Shown piece by piece: positions 9,055 through 18,937 of a stretch of 64,000 bases of DNA (its first letter is position 1; every line of letters starts with the position of its first letter). Source of the stretch: Synergistaceae bacterium (GTDB lineage: Bacteria > Synergistota > Synergistia > Synergistales > Aminobacteriaceae); the NCBI GenBank assembly GCA_017470485.1, contig JAFUYQ010000017.1, positions 62,001 to 126,000 on the forward strand, written 5' to 3'. The notes under the pieces are model-generated. The model ran no database searches. It was given only the letters and a program-made list of their open reading frames with translations, and was not told the DNA's origin. Both the position numbers and the translations under genes were made by a program.

Positions 9055-9132
9055 GAAAATTAATCTCTCCTGTTACTGAAAATTTTTTTGAAACGAAAAC
9101 TGAAAAACTCTTAGCGCGACTTTACAGCAATA

Positions 9133-9696
9133 TCATTCAGGGGCAATCCCCTCCTTAGCCATGAGCCACGAAAGAGCCGCAAAAGTCTTCGAGTCCCGTA
9201 TTTTTCCTTCACGAATCATAGCCGGTATGTCAATTAATTTTACTTCGCATACCGAAACATTTTCGTCCTCGTCCTGTGGCAGAGATGACCTTGTGAATCC
9301 TTCGGCAAGATACAGTGTGAAAAGTTCCGTGCAGAATCCCGGCGAAGCGTAAAATTCCCCTATTCTGTGAAGTTTTGAGGCTTTCACGTTGAGTTCTTCC
9401 TGCATTTCGCGTTCGGCAGCCTGTGAGGGGTCTTCACCTTTTTCGATGAGGCCGGCGCAGATTTCGAGAGTTTCCTCATGAACTGCATAACGGTACTGTC
9501 TTACGAGAAGGACTGTTTTACGTTCCGTGAACGCGAGCATACCGACAGCCGGTTTGTGTTCAACAACTTCACGGGTTGCGTGATTACCTGAGGGCGTAAG
9601 AACCTCATCGGATCTCACGCTGAGAATTTTGCCGTCAAAGATTCTGTTTTCTTTAACGCAGACTTCTTCAATGTTGGATTTTACTTCCTGCGGCAT
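9133..9696 (-). CDS. nudF: Nudix hydrolase, ADP-ribose pyrophosphatase type
   Basis: 187 residues. The Nudix box GLIEKGEDPSQAAEREMQEE matches GX5EX7REUXEE, with the usual Gly near its end replaced by Asn (LNV). The preceding LLVRQYRYAVHEETLEICAG and following YASPGFCTELFTLYLAE are typical of ADP-sugar pyrophosphatases, which split ADP-ribose to AMP and ribose 5-phosphate. The gene is in line with tmcAL upstream on the same strand. Substrate specificity is inferred from family resemblance. Confidence 0.87.
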   Translation of the reverse strand: MPQEVKSNIEEVCVKENRIFDGKILSVRSDEVLTPSGNHATREVVEHKPAVGMLAFTERKTVLLVRQYRYAVHEETLEICAGLIEKGEDPSQAAEREMQEELNVKASKLHRIGEFYASPGFCTELFTLYLAEGFTRSSLPQDEDENVSVCEVKLIDIPAMIREGKIRDSKTFAALSWLMAKEGIAPE

Positions 9697-9756
9697 AAGA
9701 ACACCTGCCCTTTTCCTAGTCTTACTTCATGAATTGCCTAATTATAGCGCATATCC

Positions 9757-10878
9757 TCAAACTTTACACAATATATCATTGTGATTTAATGTAAGCTCAT
9801 ACAACTGCGAGGCTTTCTGCTCAGTCCGCGCAAAGAATTTACCGTCAGCACCCTCAGCGTATTTCAGGCTTGTGATTACGGGAATGCCTGAAGTCTTCCT
9901 GCAATCCCTGAGAATTTTACGCCCCCTTTCGTTGAAGCCGAGAACTCTGGCATAAGGCACTCCCCCTTTTAATGCTCTCACGGCTTCATCGCGTTCAAGG
10001 CCGGTAAGCATATAGATTAAACATCTTCGTATGTGCGCCCTCGTGTACCTAGCGCAGACGCAGCGTCCTATGAAATCGTCAAGCCCCTCAGCATTCCGCC
10101 AGTGTTTCAGAAATAATCCCTCAATCCCTTCGTCAATCCCGTAAATCTTTCTCAAGTCTTCAGCTTTTGAACGGAGGAATAATCCCTGAAGCAAAGGCCA
10201 TAATTTTTCTTCAGCTGATATTTTACCCTCTGATAAAGATTTCATTAGAGCCTCGCGGGAATAGTCAGGCATAAAATCGGAATACTTTTCAGGATTTTCG
10301 CGAATCATTCTGCTGCTCACTGATCCTTCACGCTTCACTGGAACTGCCTCAATGTTATAGCCGTTACGTTTTATGCTCATGATGTAAGACAGTGCCAGAG
10401 TGTTATTGGGACGGGCGAGGAATTTACCGCTTCCGGGAAAAACTCTTTCCGCCGAAATCGAACATGCCTTAGCGTATGACGCTCCCATGCTCATCTCATG
10501 CCTCAACGCCTCGCCGAAAGCCTTTCCCGTCATTGCCTCCGCGAGGCCGTGAACGTTGAAAGTGAAATCCTCCATTCCGAAAACTAAACGCGATACACAC
10601 CCTAAACGCCCCAAAATTCCGCAGACACCTTCCGCAAAATTTTCACCCGATGAACACGCATACATGAACGGAAGCTCTATTACAACGTCAGCACCTCCCA
10701 TTAAAGCAGTGTAAGCCCTCGTGAATTTATCGGTCAATGACGGCGAACCCCTCTGAGTAAAATCGGACGACAAAATCAAAATTATTCCGTCAGAATCGGG
10801 AAGGTTATTCGCGAACCGAAGGAGTGATTCGTGTCCTGAGTGGAAGGGATTTAATTCAGCTATTATTCCGATGGGCAT
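9757..10878 (-). CDS. tmcAL: tRNA(Met) cytidine acetate ligase
   Basis: 373 residues from the ATG at 10878. The N-terminus MPIGIIAELNPFHSGHESLL holds the nucleotidyltransferase HxGH motif (FHSGH). The ISAERVFPGSGKFLARPNNTLALSYI segment and the late RCLIYMLTGLERD region fit TmcAL, which makes N4-acetylcytidine at the wobble base of elongator tRNA-Met from acetate and ATP. I prefer 10878 to the in-frame ATG at 10914 because the family starts here and GGAGG precedes it, though at 14 bases it is rather far. Divergent from the next gene. Confidence 0.85.
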   Translation of the reverse strand: MPIGIIAELNPFHSGHESLLRFANNLPDSDGIILILSSDFTQRGSPSLTDKFTRAYTALMGGADVVIELPFMYACSSGENFAEGVCGILGRLGCVSRLVFGMEDFTFNVHGLAEAMTGKAFGEALRHEMSMGASYAKACSISAERVFPGSGKFLARPNNTLALSYIMSIKRNGYNIEAVPVKREGSVSSRMIRENPEKYSDFMPDYSREALMKSLSEGKISAEEKLWPLLQGLFLRSKAEDLRKIYGIDEGIEGLFLKHWRNAEGLDDFIGRCVCARYTRAHIRRCLIYMLTGLERDEAVRALKGGVPYARVLGFNERGRKILRDCRKTSGIPVITSLKYAEGADGKFFARTEQKASQLYELTLNHNDILCKV

Positions 10879-10942
10879 TGTTATTTTCAGAGCCTCCGTT
10901 TTTGAATTAATCATACACGTTTTGAGGAGGGCGATTCGTTAT

Positions 10943-10972
10943 TTGATGATTCTATTTTTCAGCGTGTATAAT
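10943..10972 (+). promoter_or_regulatory. Promoter of the Synergist-CTERM protein gene
   Basis: -35 TTGATG (10943-10948), 18-base spacer, -10 TATAAT (10967-10972). GGAGG for the downstream start lies at 11001-11005. Confidence 0.6.
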
Positions 10973-11014
10973 CCGAGTTGTAATTTTACTTTTTCATTAA
11001 GGAGGTATTTTATT

Positions 11015-14000
11015 ATGCGAAGGAATTTTTTGTTAGTGCTTCTTGCATTTTCTGCTCTCCTGACCGTTTCGGGAGCAGTGTATGCGCTTACTGCCGATGA
11101 GATTTTCCTGAATGAAGAACCCATCACCTACAGCAATACTGAGGGCTACAATTACAGGACTAGGATTTATGTTTTATCCGGCGATGAAGATATTTCCAGC
11201 CAAGTTGAATGGGTTAATGTCTGCGGTGATTGGTACACAAGCAGAATTGCAAGTGATGACAGCTTGATAATTGAGGGGAAATTGCCGCCTTACAACGCTT
11301 TGAGTGCTGACGCTAACAAGTACCATATTGTTCCTGAAGCATTCATGCTCGGCGAGGTTGAGTCAAGGGACGCAAGCGGTGATATTGTCTACGATGAAAG
11401 CGAGGACATCGTTTTGATTCCGGGCATAATTTCAGCGTCAATGGACATCGAAATTGAAGTAGCTCCTTTCGATGCTAGTAACTACTGGCTCGGAGCGTTC
11501 AATGACTGCATAACTTACAGCCCCGACAGTTACACCAGTGCTGATTTCAGGTACAGCGTTGTTCTGACGTTCAAGACGAGTTATGACCTTGTGCCGGACT
11601 ACCTGTATGTTCTGAACGAGGACGGCACTTATGAACAAAAATTTGACGAAGAAACTGGCGAGGCTGTCTTAAAGAGCGACAATCTTGTGAGCGGTTCAAA
11701 ACATGTTCTCATGCAGTTCCCCTATGGGACATCGGTAGACATCGCTGCATTAGGAGACAACTTCAATCTTCCTTCGTGGTTAAGCTATGACGTTCTCAGC
11801 ACACAGACAGATGAGATTTTTTATGATGTGGATAACACTCGCGAGTCTCTTGATGTATATGTCAAAGAACTCCGAATCTTCTACAACGCTGAAGAAGAAC
11901 CAGAGAATATCACAGCTCCTGTTACTGGCTCAGTGAGGATTGAGCAAGGGCAGTTCGATTACGATTATATTTCCAGAGACTTATCTCCAGAAAGCAAAGA
12001 CCTTATGCCCATAATCGGGTGGGATTTGAAGTTCATCAACAGTATATTACTCGCTGAAGAAGCTATTAACCTTTACGCTGACATGTCGAAGCCAAAAAGC
12101 CGCTCGCTGAACTCCCTCTATCAGAAGCCGGTAAGCTGGGACATTTCCCCGAAAGATGAAGCCTCTAACTACAGCCGTTTCAATATCAAAATCACGTCAA
12201 ACGACAGCTCCTCAATGACTGCCCCTTACAGCGGAGCAATCACCTTCACTGTTTCGCCTGATATAGACACGTCAGGGGATTACACTTACAGCGGAAACTT
12301 CACAGTTTTTGACGCGAACGGAAGAACTGCATCATCGAGAGTCAGTCTTCGCGCCGTACTGCCTATTCTCGTATTCACTGAGGAAAATATCACCGTCTCA
12401 GCCGAAATCGGAAAGACATCATCATTCACGCTCCATGCCGTCAGCGGCGACGGGTACAATTCTGAGATAGCCAGTTGGAGTCCGTCTGACGCAGGGGACG
12501 GGATTACTTTCACTTGCGGTCAGTCTGGTGAGGTCATTACGGTAAGCGTTGATGTTCTCGCAAAAGAAGGAACTTACACAAAATCAATCGAGTTCGTAAA
12601 CGCTTTTGATTGCAACGCCGTCGTCAATGTAACCGTCAAGGCGTTCGCATCGGGAGATATTTCAGTGGCCGTTGACGGGACGGGGCAATCAGGAAATATA
12701 TTGTCGGGGCTTTCATCGGACATAACACTTAATGCCGGCAATGCTTTCGGAACGCTCTCATGGGCTGTCGTAAGCAATACAATTCCTGAGGGCTTCAAGT
12801 TCGATCTGAAATCTGCTGTCGGAAACTCGGCTGTATTCGCTGTAACTGCTCCGAAAAATGCTCCTGACGGTAATTATTCAGCCAATATAACTGTATCTGA
12901 CGTTTCTGGACGGGCTAAAACCTACACAGTGAACTGGACTGTCAAGAACGTTCCGCCGATTGCCCTCTCTGGCGACAAGTCCGTGAAAATTGATGTCGTT
13001 TACGGTGAGTCGGCTGACGCAGTATTAACGTTCCTGAACTCTGAGCCTGTTAAATGGTTCATGACTGAAGATATTTCAGACGATGTCAAAATTTCCGTGA
13101 AATGGACTGACTTAAAGGACGGTTCAGGGGAAATCACCGTAACAGCAGAGCCGTTAGCCGTAAAAAAAGCGGTTTACACTACAGCCCTTTACTTCACCGA
13201 TTACCAGAGCAATGATGTCAGCGCAGACCTCGTAATTAACGTAACACTCCCAAAAATCGTGCTTAGTCCCGACAGAAGGGTAGTTCTGATTTCACCCGTA
13301 GGCAAAACAAACACTGAAAGCGTTAATTACTACAATGCTCCGCCTAAGAGCTGTAAACTTTCGCCGGATAACGCTCCTTCAGCGTTCAATCTAACAATCA
13401 CTTCCGACGACAGCAAAATGACCTTCGCAATAGCTCCTTATGCCGCCGCTTACAGGCAGACTTATGACGGAACTGTCATCATCACTGACATCTACGGGAA
13501 CTCGGCTAATCTCGAAATCTCATTAGCGGCCACACTTCCTGAAGATACCCTCACAATAGCCCCTAAAGAGCAGACTGTTTCGCTTGAGGCCGGAGAAACT
13601 AAGGCAGTACCGTTCGAGGCGGCTAATAATCAGGGGCGCGTTCACTGGATAATCGGAACAGTACCGTCAGGCTTAACAGTCGCCAGAACTTCAGAACCTT
13701 CATTGAGGGAAAATGATATTTCGCCGGAGTTCAGCGTTACGGCAGCGGAGACGGCATCAGGAGATTATTCAGTGATGATTACAGCCTCAGATGATTTCGT
13801 GAGGAATGACGCTGTATTGAGGGTGAGAGTTACAAGGCATGTCGAGCCGGTAATAGATACGGTAGTTCAGAGGCTCATTGACAACGGTTTTGTGAACGCT
13901 GACGGAATGACAATCTCAAGAGAGGCATTCGATTCTGAGAGTGATACGTCGTTTTTGTCCGATAATGATAACTATGTTTGCGTAATCGTTCTCAGGTTTG

Positions 14001-14353
14001 CGGTTTCAAAATGGAACATCTACCTCAACGGAAGCAGTACCCCTGTAGCTACATCGGAAGCAGACGCGGTAAATCCCAGTGCAGGTGAACTCGTAACGAT
14101 AACGCCGGATTCGGATAAGAGATCAGCACTTATTTCGATATCAAAATCGGGGCTTGCAGATAACACGAACTACGATGTAACGATGGGAGTAATTCCTGAA
14201 GGAAGCACTCAGGAGGTCAGAAGCTCATTAGGAACTGTGAGCGGTCTGAATACTAACGGAATAAGAACTTCAAACGGAGGCTGTAATTCAGGAACAGGAA
14301 TGCTGATGTCAGTGTTAGCGGCGGCATTCTTAGTCATCAGGAAGCATTCGTAA
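11015..14353 (+). CDS. Large secreted multidomain protein with Synergist-CTERM sorting signal
   Basis: 1112 residues. A signal peptide covers residues 1-26 (FLLVLLAFSALLTVSGAVYA). The body is a series of Ser/Thr/Asp-rich beta-sandwich-like repeats; several start with a phrase such as ITVSAEIGKTSSFTLHAVSG, VKIDVVYGESADAVLTF or QTVSLEAGETKAVPF, resembling bacterial Ig-like or cadherin-like modules. The C-terminus has TSNGGCNSGTGMLMSVLAAA, then FLVIRKHS: a Cys-containing motif, hydrophobic helix and basic end, as in Synergist-CTERM proteins. I use the ATG at 11015, which has GGAGG 9 bases upstream and begins the signal peptide; the longer in-frame extension has neither. Probably a cell-surface protein; its ligand is unknown. 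Confidence 0.85.
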   Translation: MRRNFLLVLLAFSALLTVSGAVYALTADEIFLNEEPITYSNTEGYNYRTRIYVLSGDEDISSQVEWVNVCGDWYTSRIASDDSLIIEGKLPPYNALSADANKYHIVPEAFMLGEVESRDASGDIVYDESEDIVLIPGIISASMDIEIEVAPFDASNYWLGAFNDCITYSPDSYTSADFRYSVVLTFKTSYDLVPDYLYVLNEDGTYEQKFDEETGEAVLKSDNLVSGSKHVLMQFPYGTSVDIAALGDNFNLPSWLSYDVLSTQTDEIFYDVDNTRESLDVYVKELRIFYNAEEEPENITAPVTGSVRIEQGQFDYDYISRDLSPESKDLMPIIGWDLKFINSILLAEEAINLYADMSKPKSRSLNSLYQKPVSWDISPKDEASNYSRFNIKITSNDSSSMTAPYSGAITFTVSPDIDTSGDYTYSGNFTVFDANGRTASSRVSLRAVLPILVFTEENITVSAEIGKTSSFTLHAVSGDGYNSEIASWSPSDAGDGITFTCGQSGEVITVSVDVLAKEGTYTKSIEFVNAFDCNAVVNVTVKAFASGDISVAVDGTGQSGNILSGLSSDITLNAGNAFGTLSWAVVSNTIPEGFKFDLKSAVGNSAVFAVTAPKNAPDGNYSANITVSDVSGRAKTYTVNWTVKNVPPIALSGDKSVKIDVVYGESADAVLTFLNSEPVKWFMTEDISDDVKISVKWTDLKDGSGEITVTAEPLAVKKAVYTTALYFTDYQSNDVSADLVINVTLPKIVLSPDRRVVLISPVGKTNTESVNYYNAPPKSCKLSPDNAPSAFNLTITSDDSKMTFAIAPYAAAYRQTYDGTVIITDIYGNSANLEISLAATLPEDTLTIAPKEQTVSLEAGETKAVPFEAANNQGRVHWIIGTVPSGLTVARTSEPSLRENDISPEFSVTAAETASGDYSVMITASDDFVRNDAVLRVRVTRHVEPVIDTVVQRLIDNGFVNADGMTISREAFDSESDTSFLSDNDNYVCVIVLRFAVSKWNIYLNGSSTPVATSEADAVNPSAGELVTITPDSDKRSALISISKSGLADNTNYDVTMGVIPEGSTQEVRSSLGTVSGLNTNGIRTSNGGCNSGTGMLMSVLAAAFLVIRKHS

Positions 14354-14385
14354 GTATTAGCTCCCCAGACCTCATTATCATAAAG

Positions 14386-14426
14386 GAGGCGGCTCGATTC
14401 ATTCGTTACCGCCTCGCTGATTTTTT
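14386..14426 (+). terminator. Intrinsic terminator after the Synergist-CTERM gene
   Basis: GAGGCGG (14386-14392) pairs with CCGCCTC (14409-14415), followed by GCTGA and TTTTTT (14421-14426). Confidence 0.75.
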
Positions 14427-14575
14427 GCAGAATAACGGCATAAGCCTCAAATTACCCTCTTGAGGCGATCATCGACATCACTCAGCTCACTGAAAATACA
14501 ATCTTGAAGCTCGCTGAAAATCTCGGAATCATTTGCAAAATGTAACAAAAATTCCGTGCAAAAAAATTTTTAGGC
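14427..14575. other. Non-coding stretch with a hairpin and a possible gene relic
   Basis: An inverted repeat, GCCTCAA/TTGAGGC, sits near 14445-14467. From about 14460 to 14545 one plus-strand frame reads LEAIIDITQLTENTILKLAE, then NLGIICKM and a stop, but an upstream in-frame stop and the absence of a start make it at best the C-terminal scrap of a lost gene. Nothing else is recognised. Confidence 0.3.
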
Positions 14576-14581
14576 TATAAT
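14576..14581 (+). promoter_or_regulatory. -10 element of the hppA promoter
   Basis: TATAAT lies 42 bases before the hppA start. The -35 region is AT-rich without a clear hexamer. GGGAGG precedes the start codon. Confidence 0.5.
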
Positions 14582-14623
14582 TGAACAATTCAATCTCACC
14601 ATTAACAGGGAGGTAATATTTCA

Positions 14624-16828
14624 ATGTGGCTTTTCTTAGTTTTCGTTACCATAGTGTTCGGTGTACTCGCAGGCTTCTACGCTTGGACCGTATACCAGAA
14701 ACTCGAAGAGAGTCAGATCGGTCATCACCGTGTCGCTGAACTCTCTGAGATTATTCACGGCGGTGCTATGGCGTTCCTCAAAAAGGAATACTCATGGCTC
14801 GCACCTTTCGTCGGAGTCGTTGCCGTACTCCTCATCGCTGCTCCCGGTCTCGGACTCGGCGCGGCATTCGCGTTCGTTCTCGGTGCTTTATGCTCGGCAA
14901 CAGCAGGCTGGATAGGTATGTATGTCGCTACTAATTCAAACGGACGTACTACTTATGCCGCTCTCGCCGCTATTCCGGCAGACAGCACTCCCAAAAAGGC
15001 AAAGAAATCCTCAGCCGTTGACCTCGAAAAATCTGACGCTTCCGCTGAAGATTCAGCTCCCGAAGCCGCTCCGGCCTCCGATGACAGTCTTCTCTCAGCC
15101 GCAGGAAACGCCCTTGAGGTAGCTTTCTCAGGCGGAAGCATTGTCGGCATGGTAGTAGTCGGTCTGGGGTTAATCGGACTCGGCGTGGCTTTCATGTTCC
15201 TCACCGAGAATAACCTCGCCGCTCTCACAGCTTTCGGAATGGGCGCAAGCTCAATCGCACTGTTCGCACGTGTAGGCGGAGGAATTTACACGAAGGCCGC
15301 TGATGTCGGTGCTGACCTCGTCGGAAAAGTCGAAGCCGGTATCCCCGAAGATGACCCCCGTAACCCCGCTACGATTGCTGACAACGTCGGCGACAACGTA
15401 GGCGACATCGCCGGAATGGGAGCTGACCTCTTCGAGTCATACGTCAACTCAATACTTGCCGCTATGGCTATCGGCGCAGTCTATTCGTTCACGGCAGGCG
15501 GCGAAAAATTAGGACTCTGGGGAATCGGTTATCCTCTGTTCCTTGCGGCTTGGGGCGTATTCTCCTCAATCGTGGGATGCATGATGATTTCACAGAAAGC
15601 TCCTTACGCCTCATTAGTTCGTTCAATCATCGGAAAACTTCCCGGTATGGACGGTGTCGTGAAACGCATTGAGGACGGAGACGCTGCCTTTGCTCTGAGA
15701 ACCGGCACATTCGTTGCAGGAGGCCTCATGATTGCCGGAACGTTCGTACTGAGTCTGTTCTTCTTCTTCTCGAACTCGATTAACGTCTTCCTGTCGGTAA
15801 CTTCAGGTGTTCTCGCTGGAATAATAATCGGTATCGTTACGGAGATTTACACATCGGGCGATTACAGATTCGTTCAGAGCGTGGCTTCAACATCGGATAC
15901 CGGTGCGGCAACAGTAATTCTTTCCGGCCTCTCGCTTGGAATGATGTCAACTGGTATTCCCGTACTCCTCATCTGCCTCGCCACTCTCGTGAGCTACTAC
16001 CTTGCAGGAATGTTCGGTGTCGCTGTCGCCGCTGTCGGAATGCTCTCAATCACCGGCATTTCGCTGAGCGTTGACGCTTACGGCCCCATCGCTGACAACG
16101 CAGGCGGTATCGCCGAGATGAGCGAGCTTCCTGAGGGCGTTCGCAAAATCACAGACCACCTTGACGCAATCGGCAACACCACCGCCGCTATGGGCAAGGG
16201 ACTCGCTATCGGCTCAGCGGCATTGACGGCACTCGCGCTTTTCGTTGCCTACTCGCAGGCAGCTCACATCACCAACGGCATTAACATCATGGAGCCTAAA
16301 GTCATCGTAGGTCTTCTCATCGGCGGTATGCTTCCGTTCATTTTCTGCTCGCTCTCGATTGACGCTGTGAGCAAGGCGGCAGGCTCAATGATTGAGGAAG
16401 TCCGCAGACAGTTCCATGAGATTCCCGGCATTATGGAGGGAACTGGCCGTCCTGAGTACGAGAAGTGCGTAGCGATTTCGACACACGCCGCTTTAACTCA
16501 GATGATACTTCCCGGCGTTATGGCAATCGTTGTGCCCGTACTTGTCGGATTCATTCTCGGCAAGGAAGCTCTCGGCGGTCTTCTCGGCGGAGCGATCGTT
16601 ACCGGCGTAATGATGGCTTTGTTCATGGCCAACTCCGGCGGAGCATGGGACAACGCGAAGAAGTACATTGAAGAGGGACACTTCAACGGCAAAGGCTCTG
16701 CCAACCACGCGGCGGCAGTAGTCGGCGACACAGTAGGCGACCCCTTCAAGGATACCGCAGGCCCTGCGCTGAACATTCTCATTAAGTTAATGACTGTTGT
16801 TGCGTTGGTACTTGCACCGCTGTTCTAA
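14624..16828 (+). CDS. hppA: Membrane-bound cation-translocating pyrophosphatase
   Basis: 734-residue integral membrane enzyme that couples PPi hydrolysis to H+ or Na+ export. Active-site motifs are intact: [20 protein letters not shown] and [20 protein letters not shown], about 222-268, and the C-terminal [16 protein letters not shown]. The [10 protein letters not shown] segment carries Ala where K+-independent enzymes carry Lys, so a K+-dependent enzyme is predicted; the pumped ion is not certain. Odd feature: between about residues 117 and 157 a loop is expanded by a low-complexity Lys/Ser/Ala/Glu stretch ([20 protein letters not shown] and on), not usual in the family. Own promoter and terminator. 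Confidence 0.96.
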   Translation: MWLFLVFVTIVFGVLAGFYAWTVYQKLEESQIGHHRVAELSEIIHGGAMAFLKKEYSWLAPFVGVVAVLLIAAPGLGLGAAFAFVLGALCSATAGWIGMYVATNSNGRTTYAALAAIPADSTPKKAKKSSAVDLEKSDASAEDSAPEAAPASDDSLLSAAGNALEVAFSGGSIVGMVVVGLGLIGLGVAFMFLTENNLAALTAFGMGASSIALFARVGGGIYTKAADVGADLVGKVEAGIPEDDPRNPATIADNVGDNVGDIAGMGADLFESYVNSILAAMAIGAVYSFTAGGEKLGLWGIGYPLFLAAWGVFSSIVGCMMISQKAPYASLVRSIIGKLPGMDGVVKRIEDGDAAFALRTGTFVAGGLMIAGTFVLSLFFFFSNSINVFLSVTSGVLAGIIIGIVTEIYTSGDYRFVQSVASTSDTGAATVILSGLSLGMMSTGIPVLLICLATLVSYYLAGMFGVAVAAVGMLSITGISLSVDAYGPIADNAGGIAEMSELPEGVRKITDHLDAIGNTTAAMGKGLAIGSAALTALALFVAYSQAAHITNGINIMEPKVIVGLLIGGMLPFIFCSLSIDAVSKAAGSMIEEVRRQFHEIPGIMEGTGRPEYEKCVAISTHAALTQMILPGVMAIVVPVLVGFILGKEALGGLLGGAIVTGVMMALFMANSGGAWDNAKKYIEEGHFNGKGSANHAAAVVGDTVGDPFKDTAGPALNILIKLMTVVALVLAPLF

Positions 16829-16843
16829 CTGTAACTGAAAATT

Positions 16844-16882
16844 AACAGGAGGAGTCAAGATTATGGCTTCTCCTGTTTTTTT
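16844..16882 (+). terminator. Intrinsic terminator after hppA
   Basis: AACAGGAG (16844-16851) pairs with CTCCTGTT (16870-16877), followed by a T-run through 16882. Confidence 0.85.
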
Positions 16883-16899
16883 ATAGCCTCCGCCCGTTC

Positions 16900-16908
16900 T
16901 GTTATAAT
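16900..16908 (+). promoter_or_regulatory. Extended -10 promoter of gyrB
   Basis: TGTTATAAT is a perfect extended -10 (TGnTATAAT). No convincing -35 is seen. The start codon follows 27 bases later, with AGGAGGAAG as ribosome site. Confidence 0.65.
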
Positions 16909-16935
16909 CACCTGTGAAATCAACAGGAGGAAGAA

Positions 16936-18855
16936 ATGGAAATCAATAACTCATCACCATCATCAGAAAAATACGGAGCAGAAAGCATAAAAGTCTTAGA
17001 GGGCCTCGAAGCCGTCCGCAAACGTCCCGGAATGTACATCGGCGACACCTCAACACGCGGACTTCATCACCTTGTCTACGAAGTTGTCGATAACTCGGTT
17101 GACGAGGCAATGGCCGGATACTGCGACAATATAAAAATCATTATTCACCCTGACGAGAGCATCTCAGTACAGGACAACGGACGGGGAATCCCCACCGACC
17201 CTCACCCATACAACGGAAGACCCACAAGCGAAGTAGTATTGACCGTTCTCCACGCAGGAGGGAAATTCGGCGAGGGCGCGTATAAAGTTTCAGGAGGGCT
17301 TCACGGCGTAGGCGTATCGGTCGTTAATGCTCTTTCGGAATGGCTTGTTGTAACGATTGCAAGGGACGGTATCGAGAAAACTCAGCGTTTCGAGCGCGGA
17401 GTACCTGTTACTGATTTGAGCGAGGGCGTACCGGCTGACTGGCAGGGAACAAGAATAGAGTACCTTCCTGACCATGAAATCTTCGAGGACGTTCACCATT
17501 CGCTCGACACATTAAAGAGCCGTTTCAAGGAATTGGCGTTCCTTAATCCCGGCCTCAAAATCTCAGTCCTTGACGAGCGCACTAATGAATCGCGCGAATA
17601 CTTCTTCAAGGGCGGTATAGGCGCATTCGTTAAGTACATTGACCGCGACAGAATGCCCTTGTTCTCCGAACCTGTAGTGCTTTCGGGAATGAGGGACAAT
17701 GTTTCCATAGATGTCGGCTTCGAGTACAACGACGGCTATCAGGAACATATGTACACCTACGCAAACCTTATTCACACGATTGAGGGCGGCACTCACCTTG
17801 CAGGCTTGAGAAGCGCAATGACTAGAGCATTGAATGAGCTTGCCCGTTCGGGAAAGATTCTCAGGGACAAGGAGGAGAACTTAACCGGCGATGACCTCAA
17901 GGAAGGATTGACCTGCGTACTGTCGGTGAGGCTGAGCGAACCTCAGTTCGAGGGTCAGACAAAGACCAAACTCGGAAACAGCGAGGTCAGGGGAGCGGTA
18001 GACTCGTTCATTTACGAGGGGTTAATCTCAGCGTTCGAGGACAGGCCGGAAATCGTCAGGCCGATCGCTGAGAAGGCTATCCGCGCCAGACGTGCCCGTG
18101 AGGCCGCAAAGAAAGCCCGTGAACTCGTCCGCAAAGGCGCAATGTCAGGAATGAGTCTTCCCGGAAAACTCGCTGACTGTTCCTCGAAGAAAGCCGAGAA
18201 TACTGAGCTATACATCGTTGAGGGAGACAGCGCAGGCGGTTCGGCCAAGCAGGGAAGGGACAGGAAATTTCAGGCTATACTTCCTCTGCGCGGAAAGATT
18301 CTCAATGTCGAGAAAGCTCACATGGACAAGATGTTAGCGAACCGCGAGATTCAGACCATCATAACGGCACTGGGCTGCGGAATCGGCAACGAGTTTGACG
18401 CGAGCAAGCTCCGCTACCACAAGATTATCATCATGACCGATGCCGACGTTGACGGCGCGCATATCGCTACGTTGTTGCTGACGTTCTTTTACAGACACAT
18501 GCCGGAACTTCTGGCGCAGGGGTATCTGTACCTTGCACAGCCGCCGTTATACCGTGTTCAGTACGGAAAGGAAGTTCATTACTGCTACACCGACAGGGAA
18601 CTCAGGACTCATGTTGACAGCGCGGCAGACCCCTCGAAAGTAAGCGTCCAGCGTTACAAGGGACTCGGCGAAATGAATCCGGCTCAGCTCTGGGAAACCA
18701 CAATGGATCCGGCAAAAAGAATCCTCAAGAAAGTTGAGCTTGACGATAACCTTCTTGCCGATGAATACTTTGATATTCTAATGGGCGACAAGGTCGAGCC
18801 GAGAAGACAGTTCATCATTGCCAACGCTCATGAGGTTAAGAATCTTGATATTTAG
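16936..18855 (+). CDS. gyrB: DNA gyrase subunit B
   Basis: 639-residue ATPase subunit of DNA gyrase. GHKL ATP-binding motifs are EVVDNSVDEAMAGY, VQDNGRGIP and GGLHGVGVSVVNALS in the first 130 residues. The TOPRIM part has EGDSAGGSAKQGRDRKFQAI and MTDADVDGAHI. The C-terminal tail has QRYKGLGEMNPAQLWETTMD, which marks GyrB/ParE. Length and the lack of a long insert fit GyrB of non-proteobacterial type. gyrA is not in this window. Confidence 0.95.
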   Translation: MEINNSSPSSEKYGAESIKVLEGLEAVRKRPGMYIGDTSTRGLHHLVYEVVDNSVDEAMAGYCDNIKIIIHPDESISVQDNGRGIPTDPHPYNGRPTSEVVLTVLHAGGKFGEGAYKVSGGLHGVGVSVVNALSEWLVVTIARDGIEKTQRFERGVPVTDLSEGVPADWQGTRIEYLPDHEIFEDVHHSLDTLKSRFKELAFLNPGLKISVLDERTNESREYFFKGGIGAFVKYIDRDRMPLFSEPVVLSGMRDNVSIDVGFEYNDGYQEHMYTYANLIHTIEGGTHLAGLRSAMTRALNELARSGKILRDKEENLTGDDLKEGLTCVLSVRLSEPQFEGQTKTKLGNSEVRGAVDSFIYEGLISAFEDRPEIVRPIAEKAIRARRAREAAKKARELVRKGAMSGMSLPGKLADCSSKKAENTELYIVEGDSAGGSAKQGRDRKFQAILPLRGKILNVEKAHMDKMLANREIQTIITALGCGIGNEFDASKLRYHKIIIMTDADVDGAHIATLLLTFFYRHMPELLAQGYLYLAQPPLYRVQYGKEVHYCYTDRELRTHVDSAADPSKVSVQRYKGLGEMNPAQLWETTMDPAKRILKKVELDDNLLADEYFDILMGDKVEPRRQFIIANAHEVKNLDI

Positions 18856-18865
18856 GCCGGAGCGT

Positions 18866-18893
18866 TAAAAGAGAAGGAACAATAAGCCGATAT
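18866..18893 (+). promoter_or_regulatory. Candidate sigma-28 (FliA) flagellar promoter of fliS
   Basis: TAAA at 18866-18869 and GCCGATAT at 18886-18893 match the flagellar consensus TAAA-N15-GCCGATAA with a 16-base spacer (15 if the -35 is read one base later) and one mismatch. It lies 45 bases before fliS, which is a late flagellar gene in other bacteria. Confidence 0.55.
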
Positions 18894-18937
18894 TTTGTCA
18901 AGAGAGAGATACAAAAAAAATTTCAGGGGGACTTATA

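Noticed and set aside
14440..14545. Short HTH-like frame before hppA as a real gene
   Set aside because: There is no start codon and a stop lies just upstream; at most a relic.
16493..16782. Two minus-strand frames opposite hppA
   Set aside because: Shadows of a strongly conserved gene; no ribosome sites.
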